Notes: a model not told the origin generated them from the sequence alone. A stretch of 49,911 nt of DNA from Actinomadura formosensis NBRC 14204 (GCF_001552155.1 NZ_BCQQ01000043.1:1-49911); one strand, 5' to 3'. Positions 1 through 8,766 are shown, counted from the stretch's first letter. A program made the numbers and translations.

Positions 1-177
1 CAGCACGTGCCCGCGCTCCCCACCCCACCGGAACCGCCGGCCGTCGCATACGATCACCCGGACGCCCCGCGCACCCGCCGCCGTGACCAGCGTCCCCCCG
101 GACACCTCCGCGCGCCATCCCCGCCGCGCCAGCTCCGCCGCCAGCACCTCCAGCGGCCCGCCCGTAACATCTCCCAT
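1..177 (-). CDS. Small hypothetical protein, N-terminal part (cut by window edge)
   Basis: A minus-strand reading frame starts at an ATG at 175-177 and stays open for 59 codons to the window edge, so only the N-terminus is visible. The protein begins MGDVTGGPLEVLAAELARRG. A strong Shine-Dalgarno sequence (GGAAGGAG) lies about 8 bases upstream and supports this start. Codon use is that of a normal high-GC gene. The visible part suggests a helix followed by short strands (VRVIVCDGRRFRW). I do not recognise the family. The gene follows the GntR operon in the same direction, so it may be a small partner or target of that regulator; that is inference from position only. Confidence 0.65.
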   Translation of the reverse strand, partial: MGDVTGGPLEVLAAELARRGWRAEVSGGTLVTAAGARGVRVIVCDGRRFRWGGERGHVL

Positions 178-216
178 AAGTCCGACTCCTTCCAGTCGGG
201 CCAGGCCCCGGGTTAC

Positions 217-236
217 CCCGACGTTCCCGCGTCGGG
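217..236. other. Hairpin in the leader of the first gene
   Basis: CCCGACG and CGTCGGG form a perfect 7-bp stem with a 6-base loop, 40-60 bases upstream of the start codon at 177 on the minus strand. Nearby at 294-303 is the perfect palindrome TATCGCGATA. The hairpin could be a leader structure or the end of the GntR operon; the sequence does not decide. Confidence 0.35.
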
Positions 237-371
237 CCGGGGCCGTCTTCGTTTTGACTGCGCCGCAGTGCTATCCGATGGGGACTTTAATGGATATCGC
301 GATAAGTACACAAGCAGTATGCGCGAGAACCCGACCACGGGCACGGCCCCAGCATGTCGGTCCAGGGGGAC

Positions 372-1091
372 TCAGGCGGGCATGCGGTACATCAGTTCGT
401 ACAGGTGAGAGCCCTTGATCAGTACCGAAACCTCTACGGGACGATCATCGTGCGAGAAGGCCACCCGGAACTGCCGGATCACCGGAACGTCTGGCAGCGC
501 CAAGAGATCGACCTCTTCGCTCGTTGGCATCCGTGAGGACACCGCGTCTACGAAGTGCTGTAGGTCGTACCCAAGATCGGCCAGGACCCGGTGGGCTCCG
601 CCGGGAATCCTCTGTGATGCGGCAAGCTCGGTACCGCCCGCCAGTTCCAACGGGTAGTACGACCGCTCGATCTCTACCGGCCGACCGCCGTGGCGCAGCA
701 AGCGCCGACGCAGCAGCACATGGTCTCCGGCCTCGATGTCCAGCGCACCGGCAACCTCATTGGGCGCTGGAACCTCCCCGACTTGCAGCAGCTCATAGGA
801 GTACCCGCCAGGGGTGGGCGGGAAGTAGGCCCCGACCTCGACCCGGAACGGCTGACGGTCGCGGACGTAGACGCCCTTGCCTTGGCGGCTCGTCAGGTAC
901 CCCTCGGCCTTGAGTACCGCAAGAGCCTTCTGCACAGTCGTGTTGGAGACGCCGAACTCTGTGACCAGATGCGCCGTGGAGGGCAGTTGCGTTCCCGGCA
1001 ATAGGTCTCCGGCCATGATCCGAGCTCGCATCTCGGCCGCCATCTGCTCGTACGGAGGGCGGTCATCCGCTCGTTGCGCCAACGTCGTCAA
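372..1091 (-). CDS. GntR/HutC-family transcriptional regulator
   Basis: A 239-residue DNA-binding repressor of the HutC subfamily. The winged helix-turn-helix covers about residues 12-76, with the typical LPSTAHLVTEFGVSNTTVQ stretch and a wing ending GKGVYV. A UTRA ligand-binding domain fills residues 95-232 and contains the usual [20 protein letters not shown] core. Length is normal for the family. Its ATG overlaps the stop codon of the upstream UTRA-only gene by 4 bases (ATGA), so the two are translationally coupled and probably made in fixed ratio. The effector cannot be read from sequence. Local autoregulation is usual for the family. Confidence 0.9.
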   Translation of the reverse strand: MTTLAQRADDRPPYEQMAAEMRARIMAGDLLPGTQLPSTAHLVTEFGVSNTTVQKALAVLKAEGYLTSRQGKGVYVRDRQPFRVEVGAYFPPTPGGYSYELLQVGEVPAPNEVAGALDIEAGDHVLLRRRLLRHGGRPVEIERSYYPLELAGGTELAASQRIPGGAHRVLADLGYDLQHFVDAVSSRMPTSEEVDLLALPDVPVIRQFRVAFSHDDRPVEVSVLIKGSHLYELMYRMPA

Positions 1092-1636
1092 CCCGCGATC
1101 AGCCGGTACCGCAGGTGACGTCCCTCAGCGACCATCACCATGAGCGACGCCTCGAACGCCACACCTTCGGCGTTCAGGCAGGTACGCGACAGGACGATCA
1201 CGGGCGTCTCCACCGGCAAGCCCAATTCGGCGGCTTCATCTGCCGTAGCACCCCGGAACACGATGTCCTCCCGGGCCTCGTGCACCGAGTAGCCCAGGTT
1301 CGCCAGCAGGGTCACGGCCCCACCTTTGATCTTCCCCATAGCGGCCAGAGCGGTGCCGTCTGCGATCTCCGCTGGATACCACGAATCGGTCAGCTCGACG
1401 GGCCGACCATCCAGGAGCATCGTTCTGCGCCGCACCACCGCGGAATCTCCCGGAGCCAGACCCAAGGCCGAGGCCACGTCTGAGGGCGGAACCTCTATCG
1501 ACACTTCCCGCAATCGCTGCGAGCCGACCCGGCCGGCCTGCGCAGCCTCCTCGGTCCACGCATCAACTTCCCCCTCCTGCCGTGGAGACAGGTACGGCAA
1601 CGAACTCACGATCCACACGACACTCCACCCTTCCAC
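1088..1636 (-). CDS. UTRA-domain protein lacking a DNA-binding domain
   Basis: About 182 residues matching the C-terminal sensor part of GntR/HutC regulators (VSSLPYLSPRQ, then VVRRRTMLLDGRPVELTDSW and IVLSRTCLNAEGVAFE) with no winged-helix domain in front. I looked upstream in all minus frames and saw no helix-turn-helix remnant. The start is uncertain: a GTG at 1636 or a GTG six codons later (1618). It overlaps the following full-length GntR gene by 4 bases. Two explanations fit: a regulator that lost its DNA-binding half, or a ligand-binding partner that forms heterodimers with the downstream GntR protein. Codon use is intact and there is no internal stop. Confidence 0.75.
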   Translation of the reverse strand: MEGWSVVWIVSSLPYLSPRQEGEVDAWTEEAAQAGRVGSQRLREVSIEVPPSDVASALGLAPGDSAVVRRRTMLLDGRPVELTDSWYPAEIADGTALAAMGKIKGGAVTLLANLGYSVHEAREDIVFRGATADEAAELGLPVETPVIVLSRTCLNAEGVAFEASLMVMVAEGRHLRYRLIAG

Positions 1637-2092
1637 GTCCTAACACTTCTCGCGAAAACCATTATGGAGGCACTGATCCACACAGCCTCTCTGACTTGCG
1701 GATCATGCGAGGGCAGCCTTGTACGCGGCAACGCGTGTGAGGACTTCCCACACGTAGGTCTGCGTGCAGCCCGTTGCCGCGCGGCTCCGGCTGACCGGAC
1801 GGAACACGTTCCGGCGGACTGGGACCGTCACTGGACGTGCGGACAGGCACGAGACCGAGTGGGTCCCTACCCCACCTAACTCGGCCCGCCGCCGTGACGG
1901 CCCTCCCGTCGTCCCGCCCGCCGCCATACGCCCCCAGCGCACCCCGCCCCACGGCTACGCCTGGAGGGCTCACTCAGGTTGGCCGGGCTCGTGCCCTCAC
2001 GTCGTGGTCGTCTTCCCGAATGGTTTGACCAGGCCGTCCGCCTGAAATGCGTAGCTCATGCCGCGCAGGTTGCCGGGCACCGCTCATACGGC
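1637..2092. other. Gene-poor stretch with one gene remnant
   Basis: About 455 bases separate the UTRA gene from the lipoprotein gene. Short open frames exist on both strands but none has family resemblance, a convincing ribosome site or normal actinomycete codon bias. The only recognisable content is the ABC-transporter remnant at 1997-2059. The stretch at 1640-1700 presumably holds the promoter of the UTRA-GntR operon. Confidence 0.5.
1997..2059 (-). pseudogene. N-terminal remnant of a DrrA-like ABC transporter ATPase
   Basis: Twenty codons on the minus strand read MSYAFQADGLVKPFGKTTTT and then stop. This closely resembles the first residues of daunorubicin-resistance-type (DrrA) ABC ATPases, which typically begin with a form of 'YAIxAEGLVKRFGxTTAL'. 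Nothing of the Walker A region follows. It sits 33 bases after the lipoprotein gene in the same direction. The likeliest reading is the truncated head of a lost transporter gene. The match rests on a short stretch, so confidence is moderate. Confidence 0.4.
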
Positions 2093-2401
2093 CTACTCCA
2101 GGTCGAACTTGACCTTCTGTCCCTCGACGGACGTGACCGTGATCGTGACGGGGCCGACCCGCGAGCGCTGCCCGTTGCCGATCGTGGTCGGCGCGGAGCC
2201 GCCGGCGGACACGGTCATGCCCCGCTCGGAGATCTGCGAGACGGTCACGTCGACGTCGTCGACCTCCACGGTCTGACCGGCGCCGTTCACGGTCACGTGG
2301 CACTTGCCGTTGACGCAGCTGTGCGAGTTGGTCTGGCAGCCGGTGAGCAGCAGGACGCCGCCGAGCGCGGCGAGGGAAAGAACGAGCCCAGAACGCTTCA
2401 C
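2093..2401 (-). CDS. Small secreted lipoprotein
   Basis: A 102-residue protein with a lipoprotein signal: MKRS, a hydrophobic stretch LVLSLAALGGVLLL, and the lipobox LLTGC with the modified cysteine near residue 22. The mature part is small and strand-rich, with two cysteines (SHSCVNGKCHVTV) that could form a disulfide. It should be lipid-anchored on the outer face of the membrane. The start is a GTG preceded by a G-rich site. Family and function are not recognised; similar short lipoproteins are common in actinomycetes. Confidence 0.8.
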   Translation of the reverse strand: MKRSGLVLSLAALGGVLLLTGCQTNSHSCVNGKCHVTVNGAGQTVEVDDVDVTVSQISERGMTVSAGGSAPTTIGNGQRSRVGPVTITVTSVEGQKVKFDLE

Positions 2402-2474
2402 GGATACCCCCGTATCGGACGATGTCAGGCATATTGATGCGCCGGACCGCGTTCTGGTTCCCTCTGATCCCTGG

Positions 2475-2876
2475 TCAGGCCGGGGACAGCGCCTCGTGCC
2501 ACCGCGCCGTGTCGGTGTACTGGTGGAGCCATGAGATCTTGCCGCCGGTGACGCGCCACAGATGGACGAACTCGGCCTCGTAGGGGCGTCCCGTAGAGCG
2601 CGCGGTGCCCCGGTAGCGGCCGGTCACCACCACGAGCCCATCGCCGGTCTCGTGCCAGGTCTCGGCATAGGGGGCGGTGTCGTATTCGGTGAAGACAGCG
2701 CCCCACACCCGCGTGAGCGTCTCCTCGGGGCCTTGGAAGGTGCCACCGGCGCCGAACGGCAGGCCGGGCGCGGTGTGGGCCTCGAATTCCGGATGCAGGA
2801 GGGCGAGGAGCGCGGCGGCGTCGGCCGCCTGGGCGGCGGCGTAGAACCCGGCGACGACGTCCGAGTCTGCGGTCAT
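2475..2876 (-). CDS. SnoaL/NTF2-like protein
   Basis: A 133-residue alpha+beta barrel protein of the NTF2/SnoaL-like superfamily. Hallmarks are the opening helix VVAGFYAAAQAADAAALLAL followed by LHPEFEAHTAP, and the C-terminal strands FVHLWRVTGGKISWLHQYTD. Members act as small-molecule isomerases, hydrolases or binding proteins; the substrate cannot be told. It is transcribed divergently from the TetR gene across a short AT-rich region with inverted repeats, so it is the likely target of that regulator. Confidence 0.85.
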   Translation of the reverse strand: MTADSDVVAGFYAAAQAADAAALLALLHPEFEAHTAPGLPFGAGGTFQGPEETLTRVWGAVFTEYDTAPYAETWHETGDGLVVVTGRYRGTARSTGRPYEAEFVHLWRVTGGKISWLHQYTDTARWHEALSPA

Positions 2877-2885
2877 GGGGTCACC

Positions 2886-2924
2886 TTTTAGAGAGTGTGT
2901 TCTAGAATGACCTCATTACTAAAA
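2886..2924. promoter_or_regulatory. Putative TetR operator/divergent promoter region
   Basis: Between the SnoaL-like and TetR genes lies an AT-rich segment with TTTTAG (2886-2891), the palindrome TTCTAGAA (2900-2907) and CTAAAA (2919-2924). The outer hexamers form an inverted pair around the central palindrome, though not exactly symmetric. Such a layout in a divergent TetR intergenic region fits operator and promoters. No experimental site is known. Confidence 0.4.
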
Positions 2925-2939
2925 CACGGGAGGCGTCCC

Positions 2940-3554
2940 TTGGGAAGGCCGGCCAAGTTCAGCGAGGACCAGATCCTCGACGCCGCCCTCGCGGTGACCG
3001 CCGAGGACGGGCCCGCCGCCGCCACGGTCGGCGCCATCGCCAGGCGCCTCGGTGCCCCGACCGGCTCGATCTACCACCGGTTCGGCTCGCGCGACCTGCT
3101 GCTCGCCACCCTGTGGGCGCGCTGCGTGCGGCGTTTCCAGGAGGGCTTCATCACGGCGTTGGCGGCGGACGACGCCGAATCGGCCGCCCTGCACACGCCC
3201 CGATGGTGCCGCTCCCACCTGGACGAGGCCGCCGTCCTGCTCCTGCACCGGCGGCAGGACCTCGTCGCCGAGTGGCCCGACCGGTTCGCCGCGCTGAACC
3301 GCGAAAGCGTCGACGCCCTCAACGCCTTCGCCGGGCGGCATCCCGGGCTCGACCGCGAACGCCTCGTGTTCGCCACGGTGGACGTGCCCTACGGCGCCGT
3401 CCGCCGCCATCTGCTCGACCGCCGCCCGCCCCCGCCCGCGGTGGACGACCTGATCGTCACGGCGTGCCGCGCCGTGCTGTCAGAGCCCGCCGAGGATCGC
3501 CTCGACGGTCTTCGGAGTGTCGGCCAGGTCGGGGAGGACCACTTCCGCGCCTGA
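2940..3554 (+). CDS. TetR-family transcriptional regulator
   Basis: The helix-turn-helix lies at the N-terminus (ILDAALAVTAEDG, then VGAIARRLGAPTGSIYHRF). I prefer the TTG at 2940, giving a classic MGRPAKFSEDQIL start with GGGAGG about 6 bases upstream; a GTG at 2895 and an ATG at 2907 are in frame but would overlap the operator-like repeats. The C-terminal domain has the usual helical ligand-binding character. The last 25 codons run antisense through the 3' end of the HAD gene, so the original stop may have been lost. Probably represses the divergent SnoaL-like gene and itself. Confidence 0.85.
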   Translation: MGRPAKFSEDQILDAALAVTAEDGPAAATVGAIARRLGAPTGSIYHRFGSRDLLLATLWARCVRRFQEGFITALAADDAESAALHTPRWCRSHLDEAAVLLLHRRQDLVAEWPDRFAALNRESVDALNAFAGRHPGLDRERLVFATVDVPYGAVRRHLLDRRPPPPAVDDLIVTACRAVLSEPAEDRLDGLRSVGQVGEDHFRA

Positions 3555-4175
3555 GACGCGCAGGGCGGCGGCCGGGGTGGCGCCCGTCGCGACCGCTATG
3601 ACGCGAGCGCCGCCTTCGTGGCCCGCGCGGACGTCGTGGGGCGTGTCCCCGATCAGGACCGTGTTGGCGGCGGTGAACTCGCCGGCGTACTTGCGGGCCG
3701 CGCGCCGCTGCGCGAGGGCGACGAGGGGCGGACGCTCGACCGCGTCCATGCCGTAAGCCCCCACGTCCAGGTCGAAATAGCCGATGAGGGCGAACGCGGT
3801 CAGCTTGATGGCCGCGATCTGCTCCATGTTGCCGGTCAGCGCCGACTGGATCACGTCCGTACGGGCGGCGAGGGACTTCAGCGCGGCGTGGACGCCCGGC
3901 AGGACGTGCCCCCGGGACGGGAACTCGTGGGAGCGGGCCTGGAACGCCTCGGCCAGCGCGGTCGTGAAGGAGGCCAGGAGGTCGGGCGTCGGCTCTATGC
4001 CGTGGTGGCGGAGGGTCTCGGTGGTGATGGCGCGGTCGGTGCGCCCGGCCATGGGGGCGACCTTCTCGGGCGGACGGCCGAAGAGGCGGTGGAACACCCC
4101 CGCGTAGATGTCGGCGCTGATGCCGCCTGCGTTGATGAGCGTGTGGTCGATGTCCCAGAGCACCAGTGTCCGCAC
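3480..4175 (-). CDS. HAD-family hydrolase (phosphatase-like)
   Basis: A 231-residue haloacid-dehalogenase-superfamily enzyme. Motif I is WDIDHT near residues 7-12 with both catalytic aspartates, motif II is ALTGN near residue 114, and the acidic motif IV is IGDTPHD near residue 173. A helical cap sits between motifs I and II, as in phosphoglycolate-phosphatase-like members. Substrate unknown; a small phosphomonoester is likely. It converges with the TetR gene, with 75 bases of 3' overlap. Confidence 0.88.
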   Translation of the reverse strand: MRTLVLWDIDHTLINAGGISADIYAGVFHRLFGRPPEKVAPMAGRTDRAITTETLRHHGIEPTPDLLASFTTALAEAFQARSHEFPSRGHVLPGVHAALKSLAARTDVIQSALTGNMEQIAAIKLTAFALIGYFDLDVGAYGMDAVERPPLVALAQRRAARKYAGEFTAANTVLIGDTPHDVRAGHEGGARVIAVATGATPAAALRVSGAEVVLPDLADTPKTVEAILGGL

Positions 4176-4290
4176 GCACGCATGCTAGACGAGACCGTGC
4201 GTAAAGGTTTCTGCCGCCGTCCACCTCGGCGTGAAATGCTTGTCATCTGGGTGTGTGTGCCGGTTATGGAGCGTCCGTAAGGAGCAGAGC

Positions 4291-5784
4291 GTGCCCGAAA
4301 GGCATCTCGAAATCGAGCAGAAGTACGATGCCGCCGCCGACTTCGTCCTGCCGGACCTGGCCGGCCTGCCGGGCGTGGCGGCGCTCGGGGAGCCGGAGGT
4401 CCACGAGCTGCACGCCACCTATTTCGACACCGCCGACCTGCGGCTCGCCGCCAACAAGATCACGCTGCGCCGGCGGCGGGGCGGGCCGGACGCGGGCTGG
4501 CACCTGAAGATGCCGGTGGGCCCGGACAGCAAGCAGGAGCTGCGGGCCCCGCTCGGCCGGCCGCTGGTCGTCCCGGCGCGGCTGGCGGGGCTGGTCGCGG
4601 CGTACACGCGGGGGGCCGAGCTGCGTCCCGTCGCGACGCTGGAGACCAGGCGGACGGTCGTCCGGCTGTTCGCGGCGGACGGGACCGAGCTGGCGGAGGT
4701 CGCCGACGACCTGGTGACGGGCAGGGGCGGGCAGGACTCCGAGCCTGAGCAGTGGCGGGAGATCGAGGTCGAGCTCGGGGCGGGCACGCCCGAACTGCTG
4801 AAAGCCGCAGGCAAGCGGCTCCGCAAGAGCGGCGCGAAGAAGGGCAAGTCGTCGTCCAAGCTGGGGCGGCTGCTCGGGGGCGCCGTGGTGCCGTCCGAGA
4901 CGGCGGCGGCGCGGGCGGCGGCCAGGTCGCGGATCGCGGCGGCCACCTGCAACGGGAAGGGGCCGGCGATCACCACCGGCGAGGTCGTCATGGCCTATCT
5001 CGCCGAGCAGATCGAAGCGATCATGCAGTTCGACCCGAAGGCGCGGCTGGGCGAGGACGACGCCGTCCACCGGATGCGGGTGGCGGTGCGCCGGACGAGG
5101 AGCGCGCTGCGCAGCTACCGTTCCGTCCTGGACACGGGCAGGACCTCCCCGCTCGGCCCGGAACTGCGGTGGCTGGCCGAGGTCCTCGGCGAAGTCCGCG
5201 ACCTTGAGGTGCTGCGCATGCGCTTCCAGGGCGCGCCCGAGTTCCTGCTGAACGATCTGGAAAAGCAGGAGCGGGCCGCGTACCGGCGGATGAACGCGAG
5301 CCTCAGGGAACCGAGGTACTTCGCGCTGCTCGACGAACTCGACGGGCTCATCGCCGACCCGCCGCTCGCCGCGGCGGCGGGCAGGAAGGCCCGCAAGGAA
5401 CTGCCCGGCCTCGTCACCAGGGCGTGGGAGCGGATGGCCAAGGAGTACGCGTCGATCAGCACGGCCGATGACGCCGAGACCGCGCGCCACGACACCCGCA
5501 AGGAGGCCAAACGCGCCCGGTACGCGGCGGAGCTGGCGGTCCCGATGCTGGGTGTGGCGGCGAAACGGGTGGTCAAGGACGCCAAGCGGATCCAGGAGGT
5601 CCTCGGCGGCTACCAGGACGGCGTCATCGCCATGGAGCATCTCGCGGCGGCCGCGAAACGCACCCGGATACCCGCGGAGGCGTTCACGCTCGGTGTCCTC
5701 TACGGAAGGGAACAGTGCGAGGCCGAAAGCGCCCGCGACCACCTCGCGACGACCTGGTCGCAGACCCTCGGCCCGTCGTTCTAG
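4291..5784 (+). CDS. CYTH and CHAD domain-containing protein
   Basis: About 497 residues. The CYTH domain (roughly residues 1-190) carries the ExExK signature as EIEQK near the start and conserved basic/acidic residues of a triphosphate tunnel. The CHAD domain (about 225-490) is a histidine- and arginine-rich helical bundle (VHRMRVAVRRTRSALRSYR; a later HDTRKEAKRARYAAEL), a fold known to bind polyphosphate. I chose the GTG at 4291, preceded by AAGGAG; an upstream ATG at 4231 would add an unlike N-terminus. Next to mutT1-like and ppk genes, it probably acts on or binds inorganic polyphosphate. Its stop shares a CTAG with the convergent gene's stop. Confidence 0.92.
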   Translation: MPERHLEIEQKYDAAADFVLPDLAGLPGVAALGEPEVHELHATYFDTADLRLAANKITLRRRRGGPDAGWHLKMPVGPDSKQELRAPLGRPLVVPARLAGLVAAYTRGAELRPVATLETRRTVVRLFAADGTELAEVADDLVTGRGGQDSEPEQWREIEVELGAGTPELLKAAGKRLRKSGAKKGKSSSKLGRLLGGAVVPSETAAARAAARSRIAAATCNGKGPAITTGEVVMAYLAEQIEAIMQFDPKARLGEDDAVHRMRVAVRRTRSALRSYRSVLDTGRTSPLGPELRWLAEVLGEVRDLEVLRMRFQGAPEFLLNDLEKQERAAYRRMNASLREPRYFALLDELDGLIADPPLAAAAGRKARKELPGLVTRAWERMAKEYASISTADDAETARHDTRKEAKRARYAAELAVPMLGVAAKRVVKDAKRIQEVLGGYQDGVIAMEHLAAAAKRTRIPAEAFTLGVLYGREQCEAESARDHLATTWSQTLGPSF

Positions 5785-6650
5785 ACGCTGTGGCGCTCCA
5801 GTGAGGCCATGGCGCCGCCGGCGAGGTGGGCCACCCAGAATTCGCCCTTGCGCAGGGGCGGGTCGTCGGGGACCTTCTCGCCGAGTTCCCTGCACAGGCC
5901 GGTGACGAGTGCGGAGACGACCTCGCCGTGCGTGCACACGACCGTCGGCGCGCCCGCCAGGGAGAGCAGCCGTTCCGCGGCGCGGTCCGGGCCGGTGTCG
6001 CCGACGGTGAACGCCGGGTCCGTGACGACGGAGGTCCGGGCGAGCCGCGCGTACGGCAGGACGGTCTCCACGCAGCGCGCCGTCGTCGAGCTGACCGCCC
6101 GCATCCGCCCGTAGGCGTGCAGCAGCCCGGCGAGGGCGGCCGCGTCACCGCGGCCGGCGGTGTCCAGGGGGCGCAGCTCGTCGGCCTCGCGCCATGCGCG
6201 CTTCTCCCCGGCGGACGCGTGCCGCAGGATCACCAGCGGCGAGGTGCGGGCGGGCCCGCGCAGGAACTCGCGGAGCAGGTCGATGTCGGGTTCGTAGCTG
6301 AGCCGGGCCTCCGCCTCGGCGGCCGGGAGCCAGACCAGCTCGTCCACCTCGTCGTTGGGCGCGAACACGCTCTCGGTGACGGGCCGGGCCGCCCAGTAGT
6401 CGACGTGCTTCGTCCGGTCCCCGATCGGGTACGTGCTGGACGGCAGGCGGTGCCCCAGCCGGGCGACGATGCCCGTCTCCTCCGCGATCTCCCGGACGGC
6501 GGCGCGCAGCACGTGCTCGCCCCGGTCGACCTTGCCCTTGGGGAACGACCAGTCGTCGTAGCGGGGACGGTGCACCACCGCGAACTCGGGGCCGTCCCGC
6601 CACAGCAGCGCGCCCGCGGCGTGGACCACCTGCTTACCGGGCTCAGGCAT
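5781..6650 (-). CDS. mutT1: Nudix hydrolase fused to histidine phosphatase domain (MutT1-type)
   Basis: A 289-residue two-domain enzyme. The N-terminal Nudix domain has a complete Nudix box (G-x5-E-x7-REIAEETG, about residues 39-61). The C-terminal half resembles the histidine phosphatase superfamily: [10 protein letters not shown] (RHA in place of RHG) and a second histidine in VVCTHGEV. This matches mycobacterial MutT1, which cleans 8-oxo-dGTP and hydrolyses dinucleoside polyphosphates. As in Mycobacterium tuberculosis it lies beside ppk. Here it overlaps the end of ppk by 8 bases in the same direction, so the two are likely cotranscribed. Confidence 0.9.
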   Translation of the reverse strand: MPEPGKQVVHAAGALLWRDGPEFAVVHRPRYDDWSFPKGKVDRGEHVLRAAVREIAEETGIVARLGHRLPSSTYPIGDRTKHVDYWAARPVTESVFAPNDEVDELVWLPAAEAEARLSYEPDIDLLREFLRGPARTSPLVILRHASAGEKRAWREADELRPLDTAGRGDAAALAGLLHAYGRMRAVSSTTARCVETVLPYARLARTSVVTDPAFTVGDTGPDRAAERLLSLAGAPTVVCTHGEVVSALVTGLCRELGEKVPDDPPLRKGEFWVAHLAGGAMASLERHSV

Positions 6651-8727
6651 CGACGGTCCTCCACCGGCGGCTCTTGACCAGGTGCGTCTGGATGTCGAGC
6701 AGGGTCTCGCCGGGCCGGGGCTGGTTGCGGGTCCACGTGCCGTCGCCCGCGAGCGTCCACGCGCGGGTGCCGTCGTCCATGGCCAGGCCGAGCAGGGACA
6801 GCAGGTCGTCGCGCTGCGGCCGGTCGGTGACGGTGACGAGGGCCTCGACGCGGCGGTCCAGGTTGCGGTGCATGAGGTCGGCGCTGCCGAGCCACACCTC
6901 GGGTTCGCCGCCGTTCTCGAACGCGAACACCCGGGAGTGCTCCAGGAACCGGCCGAGGACGCTGCGCACCCGGATCGTGTCCGACAGGCCGGGCACGCCG
7001 GGGCGCAGCGCGCAGATGCCGCGGACCCAGATGTCCACCGGCACCCCCGCCTTCGACGCCCGGTACAGCGCGTCGATGAGCACCTCGTCCACGAGGGAGT
7101 TGCACTTGATCCGGACGCGGGCGGGATGCCCGGCCCGCCGGTTGTCGATCTCGTGCTCGATCCGCTGGACGAGCCCGGACCGCAGGCTGTTCGGCGCGAC
7201 GAGCAGCCGGTGGTAGGAGTTCTGCCGCGAGTAGCCGGTCAGGTGGTTGAACAGGGCGCTGACGTCCTCGCCGACCTCGGGATCGGCGGTGAGCAGCCCG
7301 AAGTCCTCGTAGAGGCGGGCCGTCTTCGGGTGGTAGTTGCCGGTGCCGATGTGGCAGTAGCGGCGCAGCTGGCCGTCCGGGTCCTGCCGGACGACGAGCG
7401 CGAGCTTGCAGTGCGTCTTCAGCCCGACGAACCCGTACACGACGTGGCAGCCGGCCGTCTCCAGCTTGCGCGCCCACGCGATGTTGGCGCGCTCGTCGAA
7501 CCGGGCCTTCAGCTCGACGACGACCACGACCTGTTTGCCCGCCTCGGCGGCGCTCATCAGCGCGTCCACGATCGGGGAGTCGCCGCTCGTCCGGTACAGC
7601 GTCTGCTTGATCGCGAGGACCTGCGGGTCGGCCGCGGCGTCCTCGATCAGCCGCTGCACGGTGGTGGTGAACGAGTCGTACGGGTGGTGGACGAGCACGT
7701 CCCCTTCGCGGATGGCGTTGAAGATGCTCACGTCCTCCGGCAGCGCCTCCTTGGACGGCACGAAGGGCGGGTATTTCAGCTCCGGGCGGTCGAGGTCGGC
7801 GATGGCCACGAGGCCGCCGAGGTCGAGCGGGCCGATGACGCGGTAGATCTGGCTCTCGTCCACCTGGAGTTCGGAGGTGAGCAGCTCCAGCACGCCCGCG
7901 GAGATCGACTCCTCGACCTCCAGCCGGACGACCGGGCCGAACCGGCGGCGCAGCAGCTCGCGTTCGAGCGCCTGCAGCAGGCCCTCGCTGATGTCCTCGT
8001 CGATCTCCAGGTCCTGGTTGCGGGTGACGCGGAACGCGTGGTGCTCGACGACCTCCATCCCGATGAACAGCTGCCCGAGGTGCGCGGCGATGACGTCCTC
8101 CAGCGGCGTGAACCGGTCGGGGGACGCCTCGATGAAGCGCGGCAGCAGCGGCGGCACCTTGACGCGGGCGAACATCGTCGCGTCCGTCTCCGGGTCGCGG
8201 ACGATCACCGCGAGGTTCAGCGACAGGCCCGAGATGTACGGGAAGGGGTGCGCGGAGTCGACGACGAGCGGGGTGAGGACGGGGTAGATCCGGTCGCGGA
8301 ACAGCCGCCGCAGCCGCTCCTGCTCGGTCTCGGCCAGCCCGTCCCAGCGCAGGATGTCGATGCCCTCGTCGCCGAGCGCGGGGCGGATCTCGGCACGGAA
8401 GCAGGCCGCGTGCCGCGCCATCAGCTCATGCGCGACCTCGCCGGTGCGTTCCAGCACCTCGCGGGGTTGCCGGCCGCTCGCGGACTGGACGGCGAGCCCG
8501 GTCGCCATCCGGCGGGCGAGGCCGGCGACGCGGACCATGAAGAACTCGTCCAGGTTGCTGGCGAAGATCGACAGGAACCGGACGCGTTCGAGCAGCGGGA
8601 GGTCGGGGTCCTCGGCGAGTTCCAGGACGCGCTGGTTGAATCTCAGCCAGCTCTCCTCCCGGTCGAGGAAGCGATCGTCCGGCAGCGCTTCGGCCGGCTG
8701 GGGGAGCTGTCCCGGGGTGACGGTCAT
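6643..8727 (-). CDS. ppk: Polyphosphate kinase 1
   Basis: About 694 residues, normal for PPK1. It makes inorganic polyphosphate from ATP reversibly. The N-terminal domain begins [19 protein letters not shown]; the phosphohistidine region is seen in [13 protein letters not shown] and [18 protein letters not shown]. The C-terminal phospholipase-D-like domains follow, with [17 protein letters not shown] and [12 protein letters not shown] prefer the ATG at 8727 (MTVTPGQL) with AGGGA upstream; the in-frame TTG at 8748 falls inside the PHO-box-like repeat. Followed by the overlapping mutT1-like gene. Confidence 0.95.
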   Translation of the reverse strand: MTVTPGQLPQPAEALPDDRFLDREESWLRFNQRVLELAEDPDLPLLERVRFLSIFASNLDEFFMVRVAGLARRMATGLAVQSASGRQPREVLERTGEVAHELMARHAACFRAEIRPALGDEGIDILRWDGLAETEQERLRRLFRDRIYPVLTPLVVDSAHPFPYISGLSLNLAVIVRDPETDATMFARVKVPPLLPRFIEASPDRFTPLEDVIAAHLGQLFIGMEVVEHHAFRVTRNQDLEIDEDISEGLLQALERELLRRRFGPVVRLEVEESISAGVLELLTSELQVDESQIYRVIGPLDLGGLVAIADLDRPELKYPPFVPSKEALPEDVSIFNAIREGDVLVHHPYDSFTTTVQRLIEDAAADPQVLAIKQTLYRTSGDSPIVDALMSAAEAGKQVVVVVELKARFDERANIAWARKLETAGCHVVYGFVGLKTHCKLALVVRQDPDGQLRRYCHIGTGNYHPKTARLYEDFGLLTADPEVGEDVSALFNHLTGYSRQNSYHRLLVAPNSLRSGLVQRIEHEIDNRRAGHPARVRIKCNSLVDEVLIDALYRASKAGVPVDIWVRGICALRPGVPGLSDTIRVRSVLGRFLEHSRVFAFENGGEPEVWLGSADLMHRNLDRRVEALVTVTDRPQRDDLLSLLGLAMDDGTRAWTLAGDGTWTRNQPRPGETLLDIQTHLVKSRRWRTVDA

Positions 8728-8744
8728 ACCGTGATTTTCCCTGA

Positions 8745-8766
8745 CCAAGATGAACGACGGTCGAAC
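8745..8766 (-). promoter_or_regulatory. PHO-box-like direct repeat before ppk
   Basis: Read on the minus strand, two adjacent 11-base units, GTTCGACCGTC and GTTCATCTTGG, resemble the GTTCACC-type direct repeats bound by PhoP in Streptomyces. They end about 18 bases before the ppk ATG. A nearby imperfect hairpin (8765-8785) lies just upstream. Closeness to the start suggests either a short leader or PhoP blocking expression. Assignment is by eye. Confidence 0.4.

Noticed and set aside
1664..1942. Short open frames on both strands in the 1.64-2.09 kb gap
   Set aside because: No ribosome sites, no family resemblance and poor codon bias; the strands contradict each other.
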